Shown: piece by piece, positions 27,081 to 35,691 of the stretch
Position numbering within the stretch: the stretch's first letter is position 1
Layout: each line of letters begins with the position of its first letter
NCBI RefSeq assembly: GCF_002906575.1
Contig: NZ_CP026309.1
Coordinates: 1,674,001-1,738,000 of the forward strand
DNA from: Salinigranum rubrum
GTDB taxonomy: Archaea; Halobacteriota; Halobacteria; Halobacteriales; Haloferacaceae
Direction of reading: 5' to 3'
DNA: 64,000 nucleotides
Notes under the pieces: generated by a model
What the model was told of the DNA's origin: nothing
Seen by the model: the letters and a program-made list of their open reading frames with translations, nothing else
The model's database searches: none
Translations under genes and position numbers: made by a program

Positions 27081-27974
27081 TCAGAACAGCCCCGTGATGA
27101 ATCCGACCCCCATGAGGACGAGGACGAACGCCGAGAACACCGGGAGATACGGCGTGTACCGTTCGACCCGCTCCTCGTAGTGCTGGTACCCCGCGATCAA
27201 CAGCATCGTCAGTCCGACGATACCGACGACGACGGTGATGGCGTACGCGCTCATCAGTTCCAGACAGTGGTTCGACCCGGCACAGAGCGCGATTATCTCG
27301 AACTCCTCTTCGTGGGCGAACCCGAGAACGAACGCGAACCACGCGATACCGAGGAGGCCACGGTCGGCGGCTTCGTCGAGGTCACCGTGTGAGTGGGCGT
27401 GTCCCCCGACGAAGGGAACGAACCCCTTCAGACGAGAGAACAGCCCACCGCCCGCGTGGTGGTGAGTACGACCGTGGTCGTGTGAGTGGCTGTAGTCGTG
27501 TGAGTGTCCGCTGTCGCCGTTACCCACCCCGACGAAGGCGTACTCGAACCCCTCCCCTTCCGGGTGTTCGTGGTGGTCGTGATGGTCGTTCCCGTGGCCG
27601 TGGTCGCCGCGGTCGTGAGTTCCGTGAGAGTGTCCGTGGAAGTACTCGCGGATTCCGAGCGCGATGAGCAAGACACCGGCCACGAGACTCACCTGCCCGC
27701 CGATCCGGACGCCGCCGAGTATCGTAATCGGTTCGTTGATCTGTGTGAGATCGAAGTACTCTTTCGCGTAAAAGAACGCACCGACCATCGCAATACTGCT
27801 GATGAGGTGGCCGACACCGAGGATGAAACTCGCCGCGAAGCCGTACACCCACTTGTTCGCCTGATCGAGCGCGTACGACGCGGCGACGGGCCACCCGTGG
27901 CCCGGCTCGATACCGTGGACGGCCCCGAGTGCGACCGCCCCGAGGAGAAGTCCGAGCGCTTCACCGTGTAACAT
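27081..27974 (-). CDS. His-rich nickel/cobalt transporter (NicO/RcnA-like)
   Basis: A 297-residue integral membrane protein with about six helices. The first helix carries AVHGIEPGHGWPVAASYALD, comparable to the His/Asp motif of NicO/RcnA transporters. Two cytosolic-type loops are extremely His-rich (about residues 113-135 and 155-175: repeated GHSH, DHHDHHEH and HSHDHGRTHHH), suited to metal binding. The divergent neighbour is nikR, so Ni2+ (or Co2+) is the likely substrate. RcnA-like proteins export metal; other relatives import it, so direction is open. Confidence 0.8.
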   Translation of the reverse strand: MLHGEALGLLLGAVALGAVHGIEPGHGWPVAASYALDQANKWVYGFAASFILGVGHLISSIAMVGAFFYAKEYFDLTQINEPITILGGVRIGGQVSLVAGVLLIALGIREYFHGHSHGTHDRGDHGHGNDHHDHHEHPEGEGFEYAFVGVGNGDSGHSHDYSHSHDHGRTHHHAGGGLFSRLKGFVPFVGGHAHSHGDLDEAADRGLLGIAWFAFVLGFAHEEEFEIIALCAGSNHCLELMSAYAITVVVGIVGLTMLLIAGYQHYEERVERYTPYLPVFSAFVLVLMGVGFITGLF

Positions 27975-28080
27975 CTACTGGCTGGGTATCCGCCGAGAGC
28001 GTCGATAACGGTTGTTACTACCGAAACGGGTGAATCGTCATACAGGGGCACTCTTGTGACGCCGCGACGATCCCTCAGCT
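27975..28080. promoter_or_regulatory. Divergent nikR / nickel transporter control region
   Basis: Only 106 bases separate the divergent starts. On the minus strand a TATA-like CGTTATCG (28003-28010) lies about 30-36 bases before the transporter start. A weak inverted repeat CGGT-N7-ACCG sits at 28009-28023. I see no copy of the enterobacterial GTATGA-N16-TCATAC operator; GTCATAC at 28037-28043 is a lone half-site resemblance. NikR probably acts here, but the site is not defined. Confidence 0.45.
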
Positions 28081-28476
28081 ATGCGAACGAGTTTCAACAT
28101 CCCCGACGAGGTGGTCGAAGAGTTCGATCAGGTCTGGAAAGAGCAGGAACTCGAAAACCGGTCCCGGGCGGTCAGAGAGGCGATGTTGGAGTACATCGAG
28201 TCACACTCTCGTCTCGAAGAGACGACCGGAGAGATCGTCGCGCTCGTCGCCTTCGATTACCGCCACGACGAGGTGATACGGGAACTCCACGCGGTCCAGC
28301 ACGAGCATCAGGACGTCATTCTGAACACGAGCCACACCCATCAAGGGGAGTGGTGTCTCGAATCGCTCTTCTGTCGAGGCCCCGCCGAGCGGGTCCGCGA
28401 ACTGACGTACCGACTCCGTGACTTCGACGCCGTGCGTCGCGTGAAGGTGATGGTCATCCGCGACGGAAACGTGTGA
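28081..28476 (+). CDS. nikR: Nickel-responsive regulator NikR
   Basis: A 131-residue ribbon-helix-helix repressor (RTSFNIPDEVVEEFDQVW; SRAVREAMLEYIESH) with a C-terminal ACT-like nickel-sensing domain. Candidate ligands are H74, H85, H87 and C92 in QHEHQDVILNTSHTHQGEWC. In E. coli NikR the last two ligands are six residues apart; here they are five apart, so this metal loop appears one residue shorter. Divergent from the His-rich metal transporter it likely controls. Confidence 0.92.
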   Translation: MRTSFNIPDEVVEEFDQVWKEQELENRSRAVREAMLEYIESHSRLEETTGEIVALVAFDYRHDEVIRELHAVQHEHQDVILNTSHTHQGEWCLESLFCRGPAERVRELTYRLRDFDAVRRVKVMVIRDGNV

Positions 28477-28512
28477 CTCCCGTCCCCGAACGAGTGGCGC
28501 CCACGACTTCGA

Positions 28513-28532
28513 CGCTGTTCGGCCTTGTTCAG
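28513..28532. repeat. Left direct repeat flanking the LysE-type gene
   Basis: CGCTGTTCGGCCTTGTTCAG is identical to 29320-29339, which lies within the last codons of aroQ. Flanking bases are also similar: read on the minus strand, both copies could encode LNKAEQRRSR. The repeats bracket the LysE-family gene. Confidence 0.85.
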
Positions 28533-28624
28533 GTCTCGGACTGACTTTCAAAGTTCGTCTGAGTCGCCGCGTTCTTCATCACAGTCGAGAACGGCAGTTG
28601 GTACCGCGAACGTTTCTCGTGACC

Positions 28625-29257
28625 CTACGCCGAAGTTCTTCGTTCGAGCGCCAACTTAAGCCCGAACCCGACGAGGACGCTTCCGCTGACGACACGAAGG
28701 GAATCTCTCACGAGTTCACGCTCGGTAATCACTCGTCTCGCCCGCGCGGAGAAAACCGCAAGTGTCGCTTGGTAGACGAACCCAAGACTCGCAAACAGCA
28801 CGCCGAACGTGAATATTTGAAGGGCAGTAGAACCCCCCGTCTGGACGAACTGCGGAAGGAAGGCGAGGAAAAATACGGCCACCTTCGGATTCAAGACGTT
28901 GATCATCAGAGCGTTTCGAAACGACTCGCTCGGTGTGTAGCCGAGGTCGTCTGATGAAATCTCGAACTCCTCGGTGTTCAAGAACGTCTGCACACCGAGA
29001 TACACGAGATACGCCGCACCGACGAGTTTGATTACGGTGAACGCCAGCGCGGACGTTTTGAGGATTGCCGACAGTCCGAGTACCGCTGCGGACGTGTGTA
29101 CGATACTTCCCGTCGAAGACCCTAACGCGGCCGTCACACCGGCGGTACGCCCGTCACTGATACTCCGAGTTAGCGTGTAGATGCTATCCGGTCCGGGTGA
29201 GATGATGAGCACGAGTGCGACGGGAATGAACGCGAGGACAGCGCTCGGGTCTATCAT
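28625..29257 (-). CDS. LysE/RhtB family exporter
   Basis: A 210-residue membrane protein of the amino-acid/metabolite efflux superfamily. Starts FIPVALVLIISPGPDSIYTL (the family's PGPD motif), with about six helices and ALMINVLNPKVAVFFLAFLP, also typical. The DNA is visibly less GC-rich than its neighbours and uses A/T-ending codons more often. It is bracketed by a 20-bp exact repeat derived from the 3' end of aroQ. Both suggest acquisition as a cassette. Promoter-like GTTTAATA (minus strand) lies just upstream. Substrate unknown. Confidence 0.9.
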   Translation of the reverse strand: MIDPSAVLAFIPVALVLIISPGPDSIYTLTRSISDGRTAGVTAALGSSTGSIVHTSAAVLGLSAILKTSALAFTVIKLVGAAYLVYLGVQTFLNTEEFEISSDDLGYTPSESFRNALMINVLNPKVAVFFLAFLPQFVQTGGSTALQIFTFGVLFASLGFVYQATLAVFSARARRVITERELVRDSLRVVSGSVLVGFGLKLALERRTSA

Positions 29258-29280
29258 CCACTACCGATCACGCATGGGTG

Positions 29281-29288
29281 TATTAAAC
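29281..29288 (-). promoter_or_regulatory. TATA-like element for the LysE-type gene
   Basis: Read on the minus strand, GTTTAATA lies 24-31 bases before the ATG at 29257. It is inside the repeat-bracketed segment, so the cassette would carry its own promoter. Confidence 0.5.
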
Positions 29289-29306
29289 CAGACGATTTGG
29301 GACGTG

Positions 29307-29597
29307 CTACCGACTCCGCCGCTGTTCGGCCTTGTTCAGTTCGATGAGGAGTCGGAACACCGCTTTGACGAGGTTGGCGTCGACCTCGAACCGCTCGGCG
29401 TTCTTGGCGGCGCGCTCCATCACGCGCTCTTCCTGTGACTCGTCCGTCGTCGGGAGGTCGCGCTCGGCCTTCACGTCGGCGATGGTGTCGGCCACGTAGG
29501 TCCGGCGCGCGACGAGTTCGACGATTTCGCGGTCGATGTCCTCGATTTCGGTGCGCAGTTCGTCCAGGTCCATGTCCTCGGGGGTGGTCTCTGTCAT
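29307..29597 (-). CDS. aroQ: Chorismate mutase
   Basis: A 96-residue AroQ-type all-helical enzyme that converts chorismate to prephenate at the branch to Phe and Tyr. Seen: LDELRTEIEDIDREIVELVA, then RRTYVADTIADVKAERDLPT with the basic residues of the active site, and ERVMERAAKNAE. Stand-alone monofunctional form. It lies 37 bases downstream of the shikimate kinase gene and is likely co-transcribed. Its final codons hold the right copy of the 20-bp repeat. Confidence 0.93.
   Translation of the reverse strand: MTETTPEDMDLDELRTEIEDIDREIVELVARRTYVADTIADVKAERDLPTTDESQEERVMERAAKNAERFEVDANLVKAVFRLLIELNKAEQRRSR
29320..29339. repeat. Right direct repeat, within the aroQ 3' end
   Basis: Same 20 bases as 28513-28532, here coding for LNKAEQ near the aroQ C-terminus. 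An element that joined at this site would leave aroQ intact while duplicating its tail on the far side. Confidence 0.85.
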
Positions 29598-29634
29598 GGT
29601 GTGTCGGGTGTGAGTCGGTGGAGCGTGGGTGAGG

Positions 29635-30510
29635 TCAGAGGACGCGCGCGCCGTCGGTTCGCGTCGTCGTCAGTCTGGTCGTCCCGTCACGCTGGTCCCA
29701 CATAGCGGCGACGGTTTCCAACTCGGACTGGGCGCCGACGGCGACGACGCTCGGCCCCGTCCCGGAGAGGGAGACGCCCTCGGCGTGGGGCATCGCCTCG
29801 ACCGCCGGGTCGGTCGGGAAGCCGAGCGCCGCCGAGAACGCGAGGCCGTTGACGGTCATGCCTTCGGCGTATCTCCCATCAGAGGCGAGGTCGGCGACGA
29901 GACGCGCCATGGGTGCGACGCGCCTACATCGAGAGACGTCGGCGTCGGCGGTGAACGCGCGCTCGGGCGGCGTCCAGACGAGGACGTCCCAGTCGCGTTC
30001 GTCTCTCGATAACAGTTCGTCGCTCGTGTTGTCGGTGAGCGTGACGCCGCCGAGCATCGACGCGGAGGCGTCGTCGAACGCGCCCGTCGCCGTCACGCCC
30101 ACGTCACGAGCGGCCTCGACGCCGAGGCGACACGCGTCGAGACGGGTCACGCCTCCGTCGTTCTGCTCGTCGTTCACCTCGACGCCGAGCGCCGACAGCG
30201 TCGCCAGCACCGTCGCGTTCGCCGCCGCGCTCGACGATTTCAACCCGGCGGCCATCGGCACCTCGCTCTCGGTTCGGACGTGCCCGCCCCGCTCTCCGTC
30301 GCCGTAGCGCTCGACGGTCAGTTCGACGCAGCGTTCGATGAGTCGCGTGTCGGCGTCGGGTGCGTCCGCGATTGCGCCGGTGACGCCCTCGGTGTCGTCG
30401 AGTTCGACCGCCGCCGTCGTCTCGGCGTCGAGCGCGAACGCGGACCCGATTTCGATGGCGAGCGCGTTCAACACGGTGCCGGCACCCAGCGCGACTGCGC
30501 GACCCTTCAT
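29635..30510 (-). CDS. Archaeal shikimate kinase (GHMP family)
   Basis: A 291-residue GHMP-superfamily kinase that phosphorylates shikimate, unrelated to bacterial AroK. The ATP-binding motif is PMAAGLKSSSAAANATVLA near residues 84-102, with the family start RAVALGAGTVLNALAIEIGSAFA and the late GVSLSGTGPSVVAVG. I start at ATG 30510 (MKGRAVALGAG); an in-frame extension to 30597 reads as leader. First gene of a two-gene unit with aroQ. Confidence 0.92.
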   Translation of the reverse strand: MKGRAVALGAGTVLNALAIEIGSAFALDAETTAAVELDDTEGVTGAIADAPDADTRLIERCVELTVERYGDGERGGHVRTESEVPMAAGLKSSSAAANATVLATLSALGVEVNDEQNDGGVTRLDACRLGVEAARDVGVTATGAFDDASASMLGGVTLTDNTSDELLSRDERDWDVLVWTPPERAFTADADVSRCRRVAPMARLVADLASDGRYAEGMTVNGLAFSAALGFPTDPAVEAMPHAEGVSLSGTGPSVVAVGAQSELETVAAMWDQRDGTTRLTTTRTDGARVL

Positions 30511-30617
30511 ACTCCCCTCGTGTGTGAACGCCTCGTTTAGGTGTGACGGTTCGCGCGACCCGAGAGCGGGAGACGGAACCCAGCCCCTCTTTACCACCCG
30601 GAGACTACCACCCTCGT

Positions 30618-31100
30618 ATGAGCGCGCCTCACCGGAACGACGTCGCTCCGAGCACGCTCTCGATATCGTTGCTCGAGGAGGGCGTCGAGGTGGAGTACAT
30701 CGACGGACGGACGACCTTCTACCGCGGCGTTCCCGAGAAGGTTTCCACCCTCACGACGAAGCCCGGCCGCGACCTCCACGTCCTCGTCACCGACCCGACC
30801 GACTCGGAGGGCGTTTTGGTGTACGTCAACGACCTCAAGACCCACGACGACATCCTCGAATCCACGGGCGTCGGCCGCGTTATGCTCGACCAGGAGGAAG
30901 AGGAGGAACTCTTCCCGGGGGTAGTCGTCCGTCGCATCGGCGAACTCCGGTTCGCGGTCGACGCCGACCCCGACGTGGCCCGGGGCCGCGTGTTCGCGTT
31001 CGTCGAGGACGACTGGGGCGAGGACTCCTACGAGTTCGTCGCAGACGACGGTGAGAGCGGGGGCGAGACGGACGACGCCGGGAGGGAGAGCGTCGAATGA
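30618..31100 (+). CDS. DUF5796-type haloarchaeal protein
   Basis: A 160-residue acidic protein (DVAPSTLSISLLEEGVEVEY; ESTGVGRVMLDQEEEEELFP; GRVFAFVEDDWGEDSYEFV). From memory it matches the haloarchaea-specific DUF5796 family; function unknown. The ATG at 30618 is chosen because the upstream in-frame extension is basic and a promoter-like CTCTTTACC lies between. The stop overlaps the start of the next gene by 4 bases, which suggests coupling. Confidence 0.8.
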   Translation: MSAPHRNDVAPSTLSISLLEEGVEVEYIDGRTTFYRGVPEKVSTLTTKPGRDLHVLVTDPTDSEGVLVYVNDLKTHDDILESTGVGRVMLDQEEEEELFPGVVVRRIGELRFAVDADPDVARGRVFAFVEDDWGEDSYEFVADDGESGGETDDAGRESVE

Positions 31101-31330
31101 GCCTCCGCAAACCCTGGAAGCCGCTCACGAAAGCGGTCGTGAGGAGCGTTCCGGATCGATACGGCGTGTACGAACTCGGCGACGGCGACGGCAACTCCCT
31201 GGGTGTCGACGCCGGCCCGTTACAGGACGACCTCAAGGAGGCGCTGGCGTACGGCGACGGCGCACAGGTTCGCTGGCAGGTCGCCACCTCCCGCGAACAC
31301 GCGGAGTCGATGCTCGAAGACCACCGCTGA
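31097..31330 (+). CDS. Small haloarchaeal protein, possibly GIY-YIG-like
   Basis: 77 residues: KPWKPLTKAVVRSVPDRYGV, then YELGDGDGNSLGVDAGPLQD. The GVYELGD segment followed by two short strands and a helix faintly resembles the start of a GIY-YIG fold, but the catalytic Arg/Glu pattern is not evident. It overlaps the preceding DUF5796-type gene by ATGA. Function unknown; the gene itself is very likely real. Confidence 0.75.
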   Translation: MSLRKPWKPLTKAVVRSVPDRYGVYELGDGDGNSLGVDAGPLQDDLKEALAYGDGAQVRWQVATSREHAESMLEDHR

Positions 31331-31387
31331 GCCGTCACTGTCGCCGCTCGCCACCGCTCGCCCTTCGACGTCTCGTTCTCGTCCGTG

Positions 31388-31522
31388 CTACTGCAGATAC
31401 GACGGCGAGTCCGTGTCGCAGTGTCCCTCGTGGGCCTTCGCGTCGCCCTCCGACTCGAACAGCATCCCGCAGTCCTCGCACTCGTACCACGTCCCGTCCT
31501 CGCGGCGGGTCGTCGTGACCAT
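31388..31522 (-). CDS. Small C2HC zinc-finger protein
   Basis: A 44-residue protein MVTTTRREDGTWYECEDCGM continuing into LFESEGDAKAHEGHCD. It has Cys-x2-Cys and His-x3-Cys ligands, so a single C2HC-type finger. The longer in-frame start upstream lacks haloarchaeal composition. It resembles tiny zinc-finger proteins common in Halobacteria (DUF7128, from memory). Partner unknown. Confidence 0.75.
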   Translation of the reverse strand: MVTTTRREDGTWYECEDCGMLFESEGDAKAHEGHCDTDSPSYLQ

Positions 31523-31727
31523 GCCGTGAGGTATGATGTCAGTTGTCAAAATGGTTTCTCCGGGATTCGACGTCGTCGTGTTCAGTCTCGCGAACGGACC
31601 GACCACGGATCGACCGGCGACGGCATGCGGTCGCGTCGGCGGGACCGATGGGGGAGCGAACGACGACCGAACGGCACCGACTGCCCCCGACGCCAGCCTT
31701 ACAACACCCCCGGGTCTGGTGGGAGGT

Positions 31728-32588
31728 ATGCGAACGCTCGAAGACGTCGAGACGGTCGGTATCGTCGGCGCGGGAACGATGGGCAACGGCATCGCACAGG
31801 TCGCCGCGACGGCCGGCTACGACGTCGTCATGCGCGACATCGAGACCGAGTTCGTCGAGCGCGGCTTCGACAGCATCGACAGCTCGCTCTCGCGGTTCGT
31901 CGAGAAGGAGAAACTCTCGGAAGCGGAGGCCGACGCCGCGCGCGACCGCATCACGGGAACGACGGAGTTCGACGACCTCGCCGAGGCGGACCTCGTCGTC
32001 GAGGCGGCCGTCGAGAACATGAGTGTAAAAAAGGACATCTTCGGTGACCTCGACGACCTCCTCGCCGAGGACGTCGTGCTGGCGACGAACACCTCGACGC
32101 TCTCGATCACCTCCATCGCGGCCGCCACCGAACGACCCGAGCACGTCGTCGGCCTCCACTTCATGAACCCCGTCCCCGTGATGAAGGGTGTCGAGGTGGT
32201 CCGCGGCGAACTCACGAACGAAGCCGTCGTCGACCTCGCACACGGCTTCGCCGAATCCCTCGAAAAGGAGACGTGGGAGTCCGACGACAAGCCGGGCTTC
32301 GTCACCAATCGGATTCTGATGCCGTGGCTCAACGAAGGGATTCGGGCGTACGACGAGGGCGTCGCCTCGAAGGAGGACATCGACAAGGGAATGACCCTCG
32401 GTACGAACGTCCCGATGGGACCGCTCACCCTGGCAGACCACATCGGCCTCGACGTCTGCCTGCACGCCTCCGAGACGCTCTACGACGAACTCGGCGACCG
32501 CTACAAGCCCGCCTATCTCTTGAAGCGGAAGGTCGAAGCGGGCGAGTTGGGTAAAAAGAGCGGCAGCGGCTTCTACGACTACGAATAG
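31728..32588 (+). CDS. 3-hydroxyacyl-CoA dehydrogenase
   Basis: A 286-residue NAD-dependent enzyme of beta-oxidation-type pathways (3-hydroxybutyryl-CoA class). Rossmann motif GIVGAGTMGNGIAQVAATAG near residues 11-30, VVEAAVENMSVKKDIF, NTSTLSITSI, the catalytic His in VVGLHFMNPVPVMKGVEVV, and the KPGFVTNRILMPWLNE dimer region. Single-domain form with no hydratase fused. ATG at 31728. No other fatty-acid genes adjoin it. Confidence 0.93.
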   Translation: MRTLEDVETVGIVGAGTMGNGIAQVAATAGYDVVMRDIETEFVERGFDSIDSSLSRFVEKEKLSEAEADAARDRITGTTEFDDLAEADLVVEAAVENMSVKKDIFGDLDDLLAEDVVLATNTSTLSITSIAAATERPEHVVGLHFMNPVPVMKGVEVVRGELTNEAVVDLAHGFAESLEKETWESDDKPGFVTNRILMPWLNEGIRAYDEGVASKEDIDKGMTLGTNVPMGPLTLADHIGLDVCLHASETLYDELGDRYKPAYLLKRKVEAGELGKKSGSGFYDYE

Positions 32589-32755
32589 GCCGTCTCGCGT
32601 TCCAGTTTTCGTTCCGGTCACCTCGTCGAAATAACGGGAGGTGAGACAGACAGCGTGTTGAATACAGGGAGTTCCCCCTTGTTTGGTCGAAGCTCACAGT
32701 GTAAACCGCCCCCCGCCTCAGTACCACTTAACCGCCTTCGTAGCCAGTGAGCAGC

Positions 32756-33181
32756 ATGATCGATCAGTCGGTTGCAGATGTGATGAAGCGCTCGGCCCGG
32801 ACGATCACCGAGGAGACGACAGCGAGTGCGGTTGCCAGGCTCTTCGCGGAGAACGGTATCGGCTCGGCGGTCGTCGTCGACCCGGAGACGGACGATCTGA
32901 TCGGAATCGTCACCGAATCAGATATCATGCACCAGGTCGCGACCGGTGCTGATGTCACCGCGGTTCCAGTCGGTTCGTTCATGACCACTCCCGTGATTAC
33001 CATCAACAGCACCGACTCCATCGACACCGCAGCCACGCTGATGAGAGACCGCTCGATTCGACGGCTCCCCGTCGTCGATGACGACCGCCTCGTCGGGATG
33101 TTAACGACGACGGACCTCGTCCATTACATACCGCGCCTGCGGGACACCATCCTTCGGTCCCGAAACGAGACCGAGCGGTGA
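32756..33181 (+). CDS. Tandem CBS-domain protein
   Basis: A 141-residue stand-alone CBS pair: [20 protein letters not shown], then [20 protein letters not shown] and [20 protein letters not shown]. An alternative GTG start at 32747 adds three residues; the ATG fits better with the upstream CACTTAAC element. Slightly lower GC and more ATC/GAT codons than neighbours. Probably binds an adenine nucleotide and modulates a partner. Confidence 0.88.
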   Translation: MIDQSVADVMKRSARTITEETTASAVARLFAENGIGSAVVVDPETDDLIGIVTESDIMHQVATGADVTAVPVGSFMTTPVITINSTDSIDTAATLMRDRSIRRLPVVDDDRLVGMLTTTDLVHYIPRLRDTILRSRNETER

Positions 33182-33416
33182 ACGGTGGACCGTACTACTC
33201 GGCTTCGATCCGACGACTGCTGAGCCTCGGGGGTGTGCGGTGTACGCGCCCTGTGTTCCGTCTGGCGGCCAAAACCCATCTACCGTTCGAGCGTTTCACG
33301 GAGAGCGTTCCGAATCCTGTTCCCCTCTTCCGTTCTCGTCCGACGCTGTCTCGCGTACGGTCCTCGCCCGCATGAATTATTACGCTGTCATCTCATGGGG
33401 GAAGCGAGGACTACAC

Positions 33417-34409
33417 ATGCCATTCTACAGTGGGGCCGAACTCGACGCAGTGTACGACGACGCGCTCGACGAGGGATTCGGGCTCGTCGCGAGCAACATC
33501 GCCGAACCGAACGTGATGATGGGGCTCATGGAGGGGGCCTCACAGGCGAACTCCGACCTGCTCCTCCAGTTGAGCGGGGGTGCCTGCAAGTTCGCCGGCG
33601 ACGGCGACCCCGTCGCGGGGCTGAAGGCGATGGGGAACTACATCGAGGTCATCGCCGAGCGGTACGACATCGGCGTCTTCCTCAACATGGACCACCAGAC
33701 GGACATGGAGTTCATCGAGAAACAGATCGAACTCGACATCCCCTCCTCGATCATGATCGACGCCTCCCACGAGCCGTTCGAGGGGAACATCGAGGAGTCC
33801 AGACAGGTCGTCGAGATGATCGAGGACGCCGGCCGTGACATCCTCGTCGAAGCCGAACTGGGACGGATCAAGGGCGTCGAGGACGAAATCGTCTCCGACG
33901 AGGCGTTCTACACCGACCCCGAGGAGGCAGTGGAGTTCGTCGACCGGACGGGCTGTGACCTGCTCGCCATCTCCGTGGGGACCCAACACGGCGTCGCGAA
34001 GGGGAAGAACCTCGAACTGCGACCCGACATCGCCCAGGACATCCGCCAGGAACTCCGCGACCACGGCCTCGACACGCCGCTGGTCCTGCACGGCTCGTCG
34101 GGTATTCTCCCCGAACAGCTCCAGCAGATGCTCGAGTACGGCATCTGCAAGGTGAACAAGGACACCCGCTACCAGTACGAGTACACCCGGACGCTGTTCG
34201 ACCTCTACCGCGCACACACCGACGAACTCGTGCCACCCGAGGGCATCGAAGACGACCGCGACGGCTTCTACAACGCGGTCGACTGGTCGCCGAACAAGGA
34301 CGTGTTCGACCCGCGCGTCGGCGGCCGCGACGTCCGCGAGCGCATCGCCGAGGTCCACCAGGACCTCGCCGAAATCGCGGGCAGCGCCGGGAAGAGCAAG
34401 TACGCGTAA
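33417..34409 (+). CDS. fba: Class II fructose-bisphosphate aldolase
   Basis: Zinc-dependent aldol cleavage or condensation of fructose 1,6-bisphosphate in gluconeogenesis and semi-phosphorylative sugar breakdown. Metal-site histidines appear in [34 protein letters not shown] and [11 protein letters not shown]. About 330 residues. I start at ATG 33417 ([14 protein letters not shown]) with AGCGAGGA upstream. An in-frame ATG at 33372 would add 15 residues that cover a TATA-like GAATTATT. Confidence 0.9.
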   Translation: MPFYSGAELDAVYDDALDEGFGLVASNIAEPNVMMGLMEGASQANSDLLLQLSGGACKFAGDGDPVAGLKAMGNYIEVIAERYDIGVFLNMDHQTDMEFIEKQIELDIPSSIMIDASHEPFEGNIEESRQVVEMIEDAGRDILVEAELGRIKGVEDEIVSDEAFYTDPEEAVEFVDRTGCDLLAISVGTQHGVAKGKNLELRPDIAQDIRQELRDHGLDTPLVLHGSSGILPEQLQQMLEYGICKVNKDTRYQYEYTRTLFDLYRAHTDELVPPEGIEDDRDGFYNAVDWSPNKDVFDPRVGGRDVRERIAEVHQDLAEIAGSAGKSKYA

Positions 34410-34485
34410 GCCGTCGGTCGCTCAGTATCGACGTCGGCGTCTCCGGTGGCGTCCCCGACGACGCCGGTCGTTTTCCGTCCCCTCC

Positions 34486-34641
34486 TCACCACGTACACGT
34501 CCCACAGCGGTCGAACCCCGACAGCGCGTCGCGGTCGACGGTCCGCTCCTCGTCGACAACGGCGACGTCGGCGTACGAGCAACCGAGGATATCCGTGCGG
34601 TGCCAGGTGTCGTCGGCGCGGATGAGCGTGATCTCGCTCAT
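34486..34641 (-). CDS. Small Cys-containing protein
   Basis: 51 residues starting MSEITLIRADDTWHRTDILG and ending DRCGTCTW. The terminal Cys-x2-Cys plus an earlier Cys suggest metal binding. Acidic composition supports a real gene; a longer in-frame start upstream looks non-coding. Haloarchaea have many such small proteins of unknown role. Confidence 0.6.
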   Translation of the reverse strand: MSEITLIRADDTWHRTDILGCSYADVAVVDEERTVDRDALSGFDRCGTCTW

Positions 34642-34791
34642 ACGTGTCAGTACACTGGCTATCGTCTTGTGTGTACCGCCGTCTCGTGTGTACCACCGGT
34701 GTGAGGGGTGAAGACCAGTCACGCCCTCGGACGTTCTCACGACTGAGAGTCGGCGGGTGAGCTTAAACAGTGAGGAGGCGGTGCCACGCGT

Positions 34792-35691
34792 ATGATACGC
34801 GTCAACGGCCTCCGCAAGACCTACGGCGAGTTTCCCGCGGTGGTCGGCAGCGACTTCGCGGTCGACCGGGGGGAGATTTTCGGCATCGTCGGTCCCAACG
34901 GCGCGGGGAAGACGACGACGTTGAAGATGCTCGCCGGACTCGTCGAACCGTCGGCCGGGACGGCGACGGTCGGGACGTACGACGCCGGCGACCCCGAGAT
35001 GCGCCGCTCCCTGGGGTTCCTCCCCGAGGAATCACCGCTGTACGAGGACATGACGCCGCGGTCGTATCTGCGGTTCTTCGCCGACCTCTACGACGTGCCC
35101 CGTGACGTCGCTCGCGAGCGCACCGAGGAGACGCTCGACCGCCTCGAACTCGAACACCGCGAGCGACGGCTGGGAGACATGTCGAAGGGGATGAAGCGGA
35201 AGGTCGCCATCGCGCGCTCGCTCGTGAACGACCCGGACCTGCTCATCTACGACGAACCCGCGTCCGGACTCGACCCGCTCACGACCAACTACGTCCTGGA
35301 GTTCACGCGCGAACTCGCCGAGCGGGGGAAGACGGTGGTCTTCTCGGCGCACAACCTCTACCACGTCGAGAGCGTCTGCGACCGCGTCGTCATCATGAAC
35401 CGCGGACAGATCGTCGCCCGCGGCACCGTCCCCGAGATCAGAGACGAACACGGGTCGACGACGTACCGCGTGTTCACGACCGTCTCTCTCCCCGACAGCG
35501 ACCCTGCCGGCGAGGAGTACGTGACCGTCGTCGACGACATGGACGCGGTCGAGGCGGTCCGCGAGGCGACCGGAGACGCGGGCGGGCGCGTGGTCGACAT
35601 CCGGACCGAAGAGCCCAGTCTGGAGGACCTCTTCCTCGACATCGCGGGCCGCGAACTGGAGTCGGACCCGCGGGCGGAGGCGACTCAGTGA
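34792..35691 (+). CDS. ABC exporter ATPase subunit
   Basis: A 299-residue ABC-type ATPase of the drug/Na+-export (NatA/CcmA) group. Walker A is GPNGAGKTT near 34-42, Walker B with switch is LLIYDEPASGLDP, and H-loop is FSAHNLYHVE. The signature loop reads MSKGMKRK rather than LSGGQ, as in many NatA-type proteins. The C-terminal 80 residues are a regulatory domain. Its stop overlaps the GTG start of the permease gene, the first of two permeases in the operon. Confidence 0.93.
   Translation: MIRVNGLRKTYGEFPAVVGSDFAVDRGEIFGIVGPNGAGKTTTLKMLAGLVEPSAGTATVGTYDAGDPEMRRSLGFLPEESPLYEDMTPRSYLRFFADLYDVPRDVARERTEETLDRLELEHRERRLGDMSKGMKRKVAIARSLVNDPDLLIYDEPASGLDPLTTNYVLEFTRELAERGKTVVFSAHNLYHVESVCDRVVIMNRGQIVARGTVPEIRDEHGSTTYRVFTTVSLPDSDPAGEEYVTVVDDMDAVEAVREATGDAGGRVVDIRTEEPSLEDLFLDIAGRELESDPRAEATQ

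Noticed and set aside
28037-28043. GTCATAC as a classical NikR operator
   Set aside because: Only one half-site is present; the partner half at the 16-base spacing of the enterobacterial operator is missing.
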